Source of the DNA: Mytilus edulis
Taxonomy: Eukaryota > Mollusca > Bivalvia > Mytilida > Mytilidae
Assembly: GCF_963676685.1 (NCBI RefSeq)
Contig: NC_092354.1
Coordinates: 72,590,178-72,654,177, forward strand
Direction of reading: 5' to 3'
Length of the DNA stretch: 64,000 nt
Shown here: in pieces, positions 43,259 to 53,215 of the stretch
Layout: the number at the start of each line of letters is the position of its first letter
Position numbering within the stretch: position 1 is the stretch's first letter
Position numbers and translations under genes: made by a program
Notes under the pieces: model-generated
The model's database searches: none
Seen by the model: only the letters and a program-made list of their open reading frames with translations
Told to the model about the DNA's origin: nothing

Positions 43259-43589
43259 TCCTCTGCTGGTGGACTGTTAGTTCCCGAGGGTATCACCAGC
43301 CCAGTAGCCAGTACTTCGGTACTGGCATGAAAATACGGATTTTTTGTGTTATTAAAATTTGCTGTTACAAAATGTTAGAAATTATTATAAATTAAGGAAT
43401 GTATCTCCCTCATACAAAGCTCTCATTTCTTTCACGGATTTGGCTATACTTTTTGGACCTTTTGGATTATAGCTCTTCGTCTTTTATATAAGCTTTTGGA
43501 TTTCAAATATTTTGGCCACGAGCATCACTGAAGAGACATGTATTGTCGAAATGCGCATCTGGTGCAGGAAAATTGGTACCGTTAATGCT
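43259..43589 (+). mobile_element. Hammerhead retrozyme insertion with 9-bp target duplication
   Basis: 331 bp flanked by ATATTAGAT (43250-43258 and 43590-43598). It contains the hairpin GCCAGTAC-TTCG-GTACTGGC (43307-43326), the AAATTT site that is empty here but occupied at 33728-34314, and an intact hammerhead at 43522-43565. It is slightly shorter than the 349-bp monomer. Confidence 0.85.
43522..43565 (+). ncRNA. Hammerhead ribozyme, intact core (copy A)
   Basis: Stem I GCATCA/TGGTGC; core CTGAAGA; stem II GACA-TGTAT-TGTC; GAAA; stem III TGC/GCA (self-complementary, no loop); U then C at the cleavage site, so cutting is predicted between 43559 and 43560. All invariant core bases are present. 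The minimal loopless stem III fits type I hammerheads that act as dimers. Confidence 0.82.
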
Positions 43590-43720
43590 ATATTAGATAA
43601 TTAATTGTATTATCTAGCTATGTCGGTATTTTTTTTCTAAATCAAACTATAAAACAAATTAATCATGTTCATATGCTGGCTTAAACTAAAATCATATAAA
43701 TGACTGGGAGATTAATTATC

Positions 43721-45990
43721 TTTATTATCAAAACAAAATATTTCAAAAGCTCTTAACATGAATGGGACACTGTCAGGATTAAAACTTAAAGGGGCACTAG
43801 CTACGAGATATATAAAAACCTAATATATTATTTTGTTTGGCTCAATCAGTAAAGAAATACAAATAGTGAAATAGCAATTCCTTTTTAGTAACCAATAAGG
43901 TTCAATTTTGTCAAAAAAAGCAAAAAAACATTGATTATGACTGATTCACTTGCAAGTGAATAATTCGACCTCTTAAATCCATATTCATGTGAGTTTTAAC
44001 TTTACCCCTTAGCTTGAGATTGATAACACGTGAATTATATGTGTAAAGTTATTTAACGGAAGAGAATATCAACATTGAAAGTAGAACAAAGGTAAATCAT
44101 TTGATTGACTGATTCGATCCACAAATAAACATTCTAATACGGGTGAGACGATGATAAACATTCATTTTTTATCTGTATTATGAAATTAAATAGATCTAGA
44201 ATAATTCAACAGCACGTGTTTGCTTAATATATTCATATCTATATTTATGTTTACATCGCTTATATGGTCATCGTGTGACTGTAGAGGTCAACTCGATAAA
44301 TAATTAGATAGCGTCTAGACTCAAATACACACGAAACGAAGCTACGTATTTTCATGCCTGTGCCTTGTTTATTGGTTTATTTAGACTTTTGATAGTTTAG
44401 ATACATGTTTAACATGTTATAAATCAAATGTGAGAATTTGATTAGAATCGGTGAACATGAATTTAAAAGCTAGTGCCCCTTTAACAGATCTAAAACAGAG
44501 GGTATTTGGCTAAGGAAACAAAAACATTGTAAAGAAAAATATGCAAATAGTAACTTTATAGATAAACCAGTTAAAAGTCTGAGAATATATTTTGGGCATA
44601 ACAAAGAGTGTCAAAAACTAAATTTTGATAAACAGCTAGAAAAGTATGTAAACATTATATCTAACTAAAAAAAAGAAACTAAACTATGATAGGAAGAATA
44701 ACAGTTATTAAATTTTTATTTATTCCTATAATCACTTATTTGGCTACAGTCTCAACCTTGGACAAAGAGTATTTAAATAAATTAAAAGATATATATATAT
44801 ATATGAATTTCTATGGAACAATAAGACAGAAAAAGTTAAACGCACTGTATTAAGCTACAACCAACTAGATGGCGTATAACATGGTAAATATAGATAAATA
44901 TATAGAATCTATTAAGATAGGTTGGATAAAAAGATTAACTGCTGTCTTTATTGGATGGTTATACAAAAATATTATCTTAATAAATTTGGTAGCAATCCAC
45001 ATATCTTAAGAATGAATACTAATATTATATACTCTCTACCTGGTACTAAAAAGCTTCAAGAATTTTATCTTGATATGATTAAAGTATGGTTAAAAATAAA
45101 TCCGAGTAATTACACACTTATCCGCAAAGAAGTCATTTGGGGAAAGCAATTGATAGTACCTTTGATAACTATTTTATTGATCAAATTTCAAAAGAAAACA
45201 CTTCTTTTCCAAAATTGGATAGACAGCAACATCATTCATATAAATGATATTATTGATGAAAATGGAGTTTTTTCAGAAAAATTTATAAGTTTAAAACTAA
45301 AAAATAAATGAAATTGGATAGCTGAATTCTCAAAATTAAGAAAAGCAATTCCAAAAGAAGGTTTAAAAATATTAGATGAAGAAAGTTCAATAAAAACTAG
45401 TGTTTTAACAAATAACTCACTATATATTAGTGAAAACAAAATTGCACTAGATTAGATTAGAAGAAAATTTATACAATTTAAACAGAATATGATAAAGAAG
45501 TTCCAATAGGGTATCAAAAGTGGAATAGAATATTAAAATGTAAAAACATACAAATTAAAGCTCAATATATGCAAGAATTTATTCATAAATTTTAAAAGAT
45601 AATAAACTGAAAATGTACAGATGCAAACTATTGCACTTTATTCTTCCAAACAAAGTTTTGTTAAAACATTCGAAAATAAGCCATAACTCTACTTGTAACT
45701 TGTGTAATGTTACAGAAGACTATGAACATTTTTTGTAACGTGCAACTTTTTAAAGGAATTTGGAGGATATATACAAGATCTTTGAAATATCTAAGATTGG
45801 TACACACACTGAAAAAAATTAATATAGGGATATAAAATTAATGATGAACATTTTTATGAAATAAACTTTTTTCTTACAGTTATTGTGTTCCCTATACACA
45901 AAATACACTATTTGTCAGAATATAGGACAAAACATATAAATCTATATATTGTTTTTATGTCAGAATTTGAAAAAAGGATTATTATTAAAA
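43721..45990 (+). pseudogene. L1/Tx1-like LINE relic split by a MITE
   Basis: Before the MITE: FQKLLT-type palm remnant and ALNMNGTLSGLKL. After it: RSKTEGIWLRKQKHC, LRIYFGHNKECQKL, MIGRITVIKFLFIPIITYLATVSTL, YIESIKIGWIKRLT, a helical part at 44995-45310, and LLHFILPNKVLL ... CNLCNVTEDYEHF. These are thumb and C-terminal landmarks of L1/Tx1 ORF2. The frame is broken many times. No endonuclease or YxDD remains. Confidence 0.65.
43790..44480. mobile_element. TTAA-flanked MITE (piggyBac-type target)
   Basis: 691 bp, termini AGGGGCACTAGCT / AGCTAGTGCCCCT, flanked by TTAA at 43786-43789 and 44481-44484. Removing it and one TTAA restores the LINE reading (SGLKL-NRSKTEG), so TTAA is a target duplication. 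No ORF. TTAA targeting suggests piggyBac mobilisation. Confidence 0.85.
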
Positions 45991-45999
45991 ATACATATA

Positions 46000-46545
46000 T
46001 ATATTAACATTGAAGGAAAAGGGATACTAAAAAAGATATATTCTGATATTTAACATTGTTGTTATTGTCAATATTGTTATAATATGTGTATTTTACAGAA
46101 CTCCATGCATTTAAATTTTTTGATAGATGATTTTTTTATTTTACAAATTATTTCAATGAGTTTTGAAAGTAAAAGTACTTCTTATTTCTTCCTAAAATTT
46201 ATATACTGCAACATTCCGTGGCTAATTCATTTATATTTGGCAAACACGTGGTGAAAGCAATTAATCCACCAATCTACGTACAGTGTTCGTTTCCTTTCCG
46301 TATACTTACTACACTACAATACATTGCCTCGTCATATTACGTGTAGTGAAACGAAGTAAGTACGGAACGGATGTGAGCTCTGCGCCGGAGATTGTCAATC
46401 CACACAAAAAACAACATGAATAACCGTTATACCGGACAATAGAGAAATACATATATAATTGCATTGTCCAACTAACGGAGTCTCGGTTTTAGATTTCATT
46501 TATGTACATTTTGAAAAAAAACAATCATTATGAATGATTTAAATT
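46000..46545. other. Non-coding, upstream part of the hAT remnant
   Basis: AT-rich; an imperfect inverted repeat around 46300-46370 (tttccgtatacttac / gtaagtacggaa). No exon supported. Confidence 0.35.
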
Positions 46546-46552
46546 AAATTTG

Positions 46553-47077
46553 TTTATTAATCTCTTTGAGTCCCCACCCCCCTTTCCCACAACATCAACA
46601 GCAATTCAAGCACTGAAGTTGGTACCGGCATTTGTACAAAGCGCAATATTTGATGAAATTAAACATTTTGTAGACTTTTACCATACTGATTTGCCGAGTC
46701 CATCTACAATGCCGTCCGAACTGCGTTTGCAGCAAAAGACTTGCGAGTCAATGCTTTCAAAACCAGAACTTGTAGCCGGTGCTCTGAAAGTATTTTGTAA
46801 AACAGACTTTCCAAATATTTCTGTTATCTTAAAAATCATAGCTACCATAAGGGTGACGAGTTGCGAATGTGAGCGATCCAACAGTGAGTTATCACTTTTA
46901 AAAACCTACCTGAGAACAACTATGGGACAATCACGTTTAAACGAACTTGCGTTGATGCATGTGCACTACAGTTTGGAACTAAACATAAAACAAATTATAG
47001 ATAACTTTGCAAGGAAACACCCGCGACGCATGATGTTGAATGGCCTGATAAACGACGCTTTCATTAGTAAATTTTGA
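46553..47077 (+). pseudogene. hAT transposase C-terminal fragment
   Basis: About 175 codons open to TGA at 47077, without an ATG start. The segment FPNISVILKIIATIRVTSCECERSNSELSLLKTYLRT, then LNELALMHVH, is the hAT C-terminal dimerisation domain as in ZMYM/TTF-type transposases. The DNA-binding and catalytic parts are missing upstream. The CTGGATCCGCCA terminus at 47376-47387 is probably the element's 3' end. Confidence 0.8.
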
Positions 47078-47375
47078 ACAATTTTACGTAGAACTATTTT
47101 TACCGATTCGGAACATTTTAGCTAAACTTTGTTTACAGCTTGCCTAATTCAGATGACAGTTGTATGTTGTGCTATTTTAGATTGCAAGATATTGTATAGA
47201 GTCTTAAATAAAAATCAGTTTTACATGTCTTTAAATTCCTTTACCTAGGAATATGTGCATTGCATGGTGTTGTCCAAATTCATGATCTTCCATAATGTCG
47301 AATGTATTTTTTAACCTTTTCATACCATTCAATATTCATTTGGGACCACATTTGGGACCACCCCCAAATTTTTTT

Positions 47376-47390
47376 CTGGATCCGCCACTG
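47376..47390 (+). repeat. hAT terminal inverted repeat end
   Basis: CTGGATCCGCCACTG matches the right ends of the short elements at 6203-6214 and 49187-49198. This links them to the transposase fragment 300 bp upstream. Confidence 0.6.
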
Positions 47391-47512
47391 TTACACCACA
47401 AATCAAATTCGGAACACGCCTAGATAACCCGTTATTCGGTTTTCTCAACATCTATCAGATAGTAATATATATATATCAATATATATATATATAGATATAT
47501 ATATATATATAT

Positions 47513-47590
47513 ACAACTCGTCTAAACATCAACCCAACAATGTTAGATCTGTAAATTTGCTTTCGCAAATTTTTGGTTCTTCCCTCGCCA
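47513..47590 (-). repeat. 5'-truncated SINE-like copy
   Basis: Reverse complement of 8541-8612 (ggcgagggaagaacc, the AAATTTGC-GAAA-GCAAATTT hairpin, ttgatgtttagacgagttg), with TA-repeat runs on both sides. Confidence 0.75.
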
Positions 47591-49050
47591 TATATATATA
47601 TATATAAAGTTCATAATAAGAGTTATAATAGTAAAGTTATAGAGAAATAGTGTATTAATGGTAAACAATGTATTTATGACATGTAATATACAAACTTACA
47701 AAATTATAAATATATATACCTGAAGATACCCTGGTCTTAAGGTACTAACATACAGGGATCTACACTGAAAAGGCTCTACCAGTGAAGAAATCTGTTAACA
47801 GCATGTGATTTATTGTTGTTGAAAAAAAAAGTATCTTTACTTTTACATACGAATATAAAATTACACAAAAAATAACATTACCAAAAAAAAACCGATACGA
47901 CATTTTACAATATCCGATCAGAATTTCAACACAACACAATATGAATAATTTATCGGAAAAAATAAATATATGGGCGGGCATTTTATTTAGGGAAATTTTA
48001 ATCCATGATTTAAGATAATTAATAAGTAAAAAAAAAAAAAAAAATTCCGAACTCCGAGGAAATTTCAAAACGGAAAGTCTGTAACCAAATGAAGAAATCA
48101 AAATCTCAAACACATCAAACAAATAGATAACAACTGTTGTATTCCTAACTAGCTACAGACATTTTCTTACGCAGAAAAAAGCTTTAAACGATTTTACAAT
48201 TAGTTTAAACGTTATATATGTACGACAATAAAGGAACTATGCAGGTTTTTATCACACTTAATACTCTTAATTGATTTAAATTCTTGCTTATTGATTAAGA
48301 CCCTACAATAAAGACAGTTTGCCAAAAATGTCTTGTACAAAGATTGAATATCTGACCAGTATAACAGCAGCACTTTGAAATTATTTTGAAATTTTGCCAA
48401 AATCTATTTATGTCTATGTCATTATGTTTATTTTGTCGTCTTGATATCTAGACTTATCTTTCTGTTACAAACTGTTATATTTAATAGCAAAATCTGGAAT
48501 CATCGCCAAAGTTTTAAGTTAATAACAAATCACTTACATGTATGGTCCTGGTACCAATTCTTGGCCTATATTATAATATGCAATAAAAACAATTATCGTA
48601 GAGATAAGCAGAAGTAGTGCTCCATTTTATAGTTTAGAGAATCGTGCTCAATTCATTATTAATCTCATGGAATATAAAAGTTCAACTAACGACGTCACCA
48701 ATATTTATTAGATATAACATATTGTGCTGTATAGATAAAAGATCCGACATAAATGTTATGTAACATGTAACTTATCAACACTAGTTACAACTGTCACAAT
48801 ATACCACAACACCAGCCCAAGAGTAATGCTCAATATGCAAATATATGCAATTCGATAAAAGTTACAATCGACAACAATATGGAGATGTTGTAAATGTGCA
48901 TGGATTTACTTCCTGTCTGTGTAAGTGTCAAAGCAGATCATTTATCATATTCAATATTAAGACATGTACCTCATTAAGTCATTAATCCAATAAAGATACT
49001 ATTTTACACATTTATGATCAAAGATGCCAATTATCCCCATTTATCAGCCT
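47591..49050. other. Non-coding stretch
   Basis: AT-rich with an A-run at 48029-48043. No exons or clear repeats recognised. Confidence 0.4.
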
Positions 49051-49059
49051 CGATCACCA

Positions 49060-49200
49060 GTGGTGGATCAAGCCATTTTAAAAAGGGGTTCCAAACCCAG
49101 GACAAAGGGGGTGTTCCAACTATATGTACCCATTCAAATGCATTAATCGGCCAAAAAGGGGAGAGGGGTTCCAACCCCGGACCCCCCTGGATCCGCCAAT
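49060..49200. mobile_element. hAT-like MITE with near-perfect 8-bp duplication
   Basis: 141 bp. Left end GTGGTGGATC, right end GATCCGCCAAT, flanked by GATCACCA (49052-49059) and GATCACGA (49201-49208), 7 of 8 matching. It shares its right terminus with the transposase remnant at 46553-47390. Confidence 0.65.
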
Positions 49201-49899
49201 GATCACGATAAACTAGACATTATAATAATGTCTTATATGTCTATAGCCTACTCACACATTACAGTACAATTACTCATATAATCATTTTTTTGTATTCGGA
49301 TATTTTTTTTTTTAAATGTGACAAAAATAATAGAAATGAAACATACCTTTTAATGTCTCGAGAAAATAAGAAATACACAGTGTATCGACCAGTCAATCCA
49401 GGTAGAAGTGTAGGATTTAGGCCTTGTTCACAACGCGGTGTTTTGTTAGTGTAACTGACACATAAACTAAACATAATTACGTTCCCATTGATAAAACTCA
49501 ATGTTTAAATGTAGTTTGAATCATGTTTTGTCTACAAGGCAGTCGATAGTCGATGCAGGTCTTCTGTAGGTTGAGTGTAAACAAAACTAGGCATTCAGAA
49601 CTTTAATTTTCCCATGTTTATTTTAAAAAGAAACGATTTTTATATAAAAGTGATACTTTTAACACTTATTAATAAAGGTTTTTACAGAAATATTTGTCTA
49701 AACTTGATATATTGATTTGTTATAAAAACACTTTACGTAGCCTTATTAACCTCTTATCAAGATTCATCCATCATCATTGCCGAACACATAATTCATTTGA
49801 AAAGGTCTTCCCGAGTCGACTGGACGTACACACTGATAGAAATATTTGACACTGGTTACAATTCTTTTTCTTCGTCTGAAAGCACGCTGATGCAGCCTA

Positions 49900-49943
49900 G
49901 CGTCACTGATGAGTCTTATGTTGACGAAACGCGAGTCTGGCGT
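49900..49943 (+). ncRNA. Hammerhead ribozyme (copy E1)
   Basis: Stem I GCGTCA/TGGCGT (two G-U pairs), core CTGATGA, stem II GTC-TTATGTT-GAC, GAAA, short stem III CGC/GAG with one mismatch, cleavage triplet GUC at 49935-49937. All core bases intact. Confidence 0.78.
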
Positions 49944-50248
49944 ACTAAACTATATTCCTGGTACCTTTGATAACTATTTACACCACTGGGTCGATGCCAT
50001 TGCTGGTGGACGTTTCGTCCACGAGTGTATCAGCAGTCCAGTAGTCAACACTTCGGTGTTGACATGAATATCAATAATGTGGTCATTTTTATAAATTTTC
50101 TGTTTAAAAGACTTTTTTTGAAAACTAAGGATTTTCTTATCCCAAGCACAGATTACCTTAGCCGTATTTGGTATACCATTTGGGAATTTTCAGTCCTCAA
50201 TGCTCTTCAACTTTGTGACTGTTTGGCTTTTTAAATATTTTGATATGA

Positions 50249-50292
50249 GCGTCACTGATGAGTCTTATCTAGACGAAACGCCCGTCTGGCGT
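50249..50292 (+). ncRNA. Hammerhead ribozyme (copy E2)
   Basis: Stem I GCGTCA/TGGCGT, core CTGATGA, stem II GTC-TTATCTA-GAC, GAAA, stem III CGC/CCG with one mismatch, cleavage triplet GUC at 50284-50286. All core bases intact. Confidence 0.8.
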
Positions 50293-51067
50293 ACTAAATT
50301 ATAATCCTGGTACCTTTGATAACTATTTAATGCATAATCGAGACATCTTTAAACTACTGCAAATCATCCAAAATGACTTCCTTAAAGAAGCAACCACTTG
50401 ACTTATTTTTAAAGGGGGGGGGGGGAATGGGGAAGGGGGGGGGGGGGGGTCTGAGTCAGATTGTTTTCTCGCACGAAAGTTTATATTTAGGTTTTTTTTC
50501 GATGGTACCTATTCAATATTTTATACTATAATGTATGGGGAAGCTTTGGATTCAGAAAATTTGTTCATTCTAATTATCTGTGTGACCCGATTTAAAAAAA
50601 ATCAAAATTGTGTAAAAATCCATTCCTCCCTTTTTTTAAAGTCAAATTGTCGTTCCCTAACTGCTAGAAAAGTTGTTTGAAAATTTGAATTCGGTTCTAC
50701 ATAATGAACATTTAAATGACATACATTTTACACAAGTGTGAACAAATCTTATGTACAGGTAGCTAAACAAGGTGTATAGATGTGCACAAATTTAATGTGA
50801 AACTTAGTACTAAATTATAATCCTGGTACCTTTGATAACTATTTAATGCATAATCGAGACATCTTTAAACTACTGCAAATCATCCAAAATGACTTCCTTA
50901 AAGAAGCAACCACTTGACTTATTTTTAAAGGGTGGAAAAGGGGGGGGGGGGGCGGTTCTGAGTCAGATTGTTTCCCGCACGAAAGTTTATATTTAGGTTT
51001 TTTTTCGATGGTACCTATTCAATATTTTATACTATAATGTATGGGGAAGCTTTGGATTCAGAAAATT
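50291..51067 (+). repeat. Direct duplication (~265 bp) with poly-G tracts
   Basis: 50291-50561 is repeated at 50807-51067, from 'gtactaaattataatcc' to 'ggattcagaaaatt'. The copies differ mainly in the length of a G-run (about 50415-50449 vs 50940-50953). The first starts at the end of the E2 ribozyme; the second joins directly to the Penelope-like RT. Confidence 0.85.
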
Positions 51068-51419
51068 AAATTATTTCAAAGACCAGTCTGTACCAATCAT
51101 TTCTTATACCTATACCAAACCTATTGCAACTAAAATTTTCAATTACAAACACGTTTTGCAGGATCTCGATATTGACGACTTCAAGTCTAAACCTCCCGAT
51201 TGCACTTGTGCTAGTTCCCAATTCACATATAATCCCGCTGGCCACGTTATTACCGGTGACCTCAACATTGTTAATAACACTTCTCTACGAAATGTGTTAT
51301 CGAAAGGTCCGAAATATCGTGAGCCTAAATCCATCAATTGGAAATTCAACTTTAAAATTTTGATGGATTCAGTTGAGGATTATGCCAGGCAATGGGCTAA
51401 GCGCGAGAGAAAGACGTAG
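51068..51419 (+). pseudogene. Penelope-like RT, N-terminal part (frameshifted from the main ORF)
   Basis: Reads SVPIISYTYTKPIATKIFNY, then HVITGDLNIVNN.SLR and LSKGPKYREPKSINWKF, up to TAG near 51417-51419. It is continuous in sense with the ORF that follows in another frame, so one frameshift separates them. The 5' end is lost at the duplication junction at 51067. Confidence 0.7.
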
Positions 51420-51445
51420 ACACTCTTTCCTAATGGATTAAGGCA

Positions 51446-52912
51446 GTGAGGTCGTTGATACAAATTAGAATTAAGAAACTGAATGGGTCTATCAATGCCC
51501 ATGCTACGTCAATCTTTAAAGACCCAAATGTTGCAAAACACCTATCCTACCTCCATGACAAATATGTTGTTGTCCCCACAGATAAAGCCCCAAACAACAT
51601 CGTTTTTGTATGTAAAATTCATTACATTAACTGCTTGATAAACGAATTAGGTATTGACAATTCACTTGGAAACTCAACATATACCCTCACGACACTTACC
51701 AAAGAGGAAATCCTGGATAATCATAGGTCTGTTATGTGTTCCTTTGGAATTTCAACCAAAGATGAAGAACTGGATCTGCCATCACTGTATTGGATACCTA
51801 AACTACATAAGTGTCCTTACAAACAACGGTATATTGCTGGGTCTTCCAAGTGCTCCACGAAACCTCTTTCAAAATTATTAACATCTATTTTATCAGCAAT
51901 CAAAGACGGGCTTCAAAGTTATTGTGAAACTGCCTATTCTAGAGGGGGCGTGAATCAGTTGTGGATACTTAAAAATTCCAAAGATCTTTTAGAGTACATA
52001 CAATCTAACTCTCTTTCATCTTGTTACAGTATTAAAACATTTGACTTTTCTACTCTGTACACTAGTATTCCACATTCCAAACTAAAAGACAAATTGAAAG
52101 AGTTGGTATTGCTTTGCTTCGTAAAAAAGAATGGCCAACGTAGATACAAGTATCTTGTCTTAGGGAGGGATAAATCCTACTTTGTAAAGGATCACTCTGA
52201 TTCGAACAAAAAATTCTCTGAAACTGATATTATCAAGATGCTTGATTTCTTGATTGACAACATATGTGTTACGTTTGGAGGACGTGTTTTTCAACAGACT
52301 GTCGGCATTCCAATGGGAACAAACTGTGCCCCTCTACTTGCCGACTTGTTTCTTTATTATTATGAGGCTGACTTCATGCAGGAACTTCTTAGGAAGAAAG
52401 ATAAGAAGTTAGCACTATCCTTTAACTCTACTTTTCGCTATATAGATGATGTTCTTTCACTAAATAATTCAAAATTTGGTGACTATGTGGAACGCATCTA
52501 TCCAATCGAGCTAGAGATAAAGGATACTACAGATACAGTTAAGTCGGCCTCATATCTTGACTTACATCTAGAAATTGACAATGAGGGTCGGTTGAAAACA
52601 AAACTTTACGACAAAAGGGATGATTTCAGCTTTCCAATTGTGAACTTTCCATTTCTAAGTAGCAACATTCCAGCAGCACCTGCATACGGGGTATATATCT
52701 CCCAATTGATACGATATTCCCGTGCTTGCATTTCCTATCATAACTTTCTTGATAGAGGGTTGCTGCTCACAAGGAAGCTATTAAACCAAGAGTTCCAAAT
52801 GGTGAAGTTGAAATCATCCCTTCGTAAATTTTACGGACGCCATCACGAGTTGGTTGATCGTTATGGAATAACCGTATCACAAATGATATCGGATATGTTC
52901 CTTACGTCGTAA
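51446..52912 (+). CDS. Penelope-like reverse transcriptase (main ORF)
   Basis: 488 codons open to TAA. Landmarks: VVPTDKAPNNIVF, LPSLYWIPKLHK, FDFSTLYTSIPHSKLK, QQTVGIPMGTNCAPLLADLFLYYYE, STFRYIDDVLSLNN (the YIDD catalytic pair intact), SYLDLHLEID, LYDKRDDFSFPIVNFPFL, YGVYISQLIRYSRACISY. This order is shared by the copies at 24100 and 56160. I assign it to Penelope-like elements from the DKA/IPMGTNCAP/YIDD arrangement; the clade is uncertain. No GIY-YIG endonuclease follows the stop. The element as a whole is disabled by the upstream frameshift and truncation. Confidence 0.8.
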   Translation: MRSLIQIRIKKLNGSINAHATSIFKDPNVAKHLSYLHDKYVVVPTDKAPNNIVFVCKIHYINCLINELGIDNSLGNSTYTLTTLTKEEILDNHRSVMCSFGISTKDEELDLPSLYWIPKLHKCPYKQRYIAGSSKCSTKPLSKLLTSILSAIKDGLQSYCETAYSRGGVNQLWILKNSKDLLEYIQSNSLSSCYSIKTFDFSTLYTSIPHSKLKDKLKELVLLCFVKKNGQRRYKYLVLGRDKSYFVKDHSDSNKKFSETDIIKMLDFLIDNICVTFGGRVFQQTVGIPMGTNCAPLLADLFLYYYEADFMQELLRKKDKKLALSFNSTFRYIDDVLSLNNSKFGDYVERIYPIELEIKDTTDTVKSASYLDLHLEIDNEGRLKTKLYDKRDDFSFPIVNFPFLSSNIPAAPAYGVYISQLIRYSRACISYHNFLDRGLLLTRKLLNQEFQMVKLKSSLRKFYGRHHELVDRYGITVSQMISDMFLTS

Positions 52913-53215
52913 CTACAAACCCTTCCCTTTCCTGAATGTGACCTACCGAATAAGACTATTTACCGGATTTGTTATCACATAAGCAACACGACGGGTGCCG
53001 CATGTGGAGCAGGATCTGCTTACCCTTCCGGAGCACCTGAGATCACCCCTAGTTTTTTGGTGGGGTTCGTGTTGTTTATTCTTTAGTCTTCTATGTTGTG
53101 TCGTGTGTGCTGTTGTTTGTTTGTCTTTTTCATTTTTAGCCATGGTGTTGTCAGTTTGTTTTAGATTTATGAGTTTGACTGTCCCTTTGGTATCGTTCGT
53201 CCCTCTTTTAGTACA
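52913..53215 (+). repeat. 3' tail of the Penelope-like element
   Basis: Contains 'gagcaggatctgcttacccttccggagcacc', 'tggtggggttcgtgttg', 'tttcatttttagccatgg' and 'tgagtttgactgtccctttggtatcg'. Fragments occur at 21662-21845, 29746-29860 and 54058-54190. Confidence 0.75.

Larger units (their letters stand above)
49895..50332 (+). mobile_element. Hammerhead retrozyme dimer, second subfamily
   Basis: Two hammerhead motifs (49900-49943 and 50249-50292) with predicted cut sites exactly 349 bp apart. Between them are 'ccactgggtcgatgcc', shared with the other subfamily, and the hairpin GTCAACAC-TTCG-GTGTTGAC at 50044-50063. The 3' end is 'cctggtacctttgataactattta'. Confidence 0.82.

Noticed and set aside
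49926..49950. Alternative hammerhead pairing with a longer stem III (CGC to GCG before UAC)
   Set aside because: That register leaves stem I unpaired. The GUC register pairs six stem I positions and is kept by compensatory change in the other subfamily.
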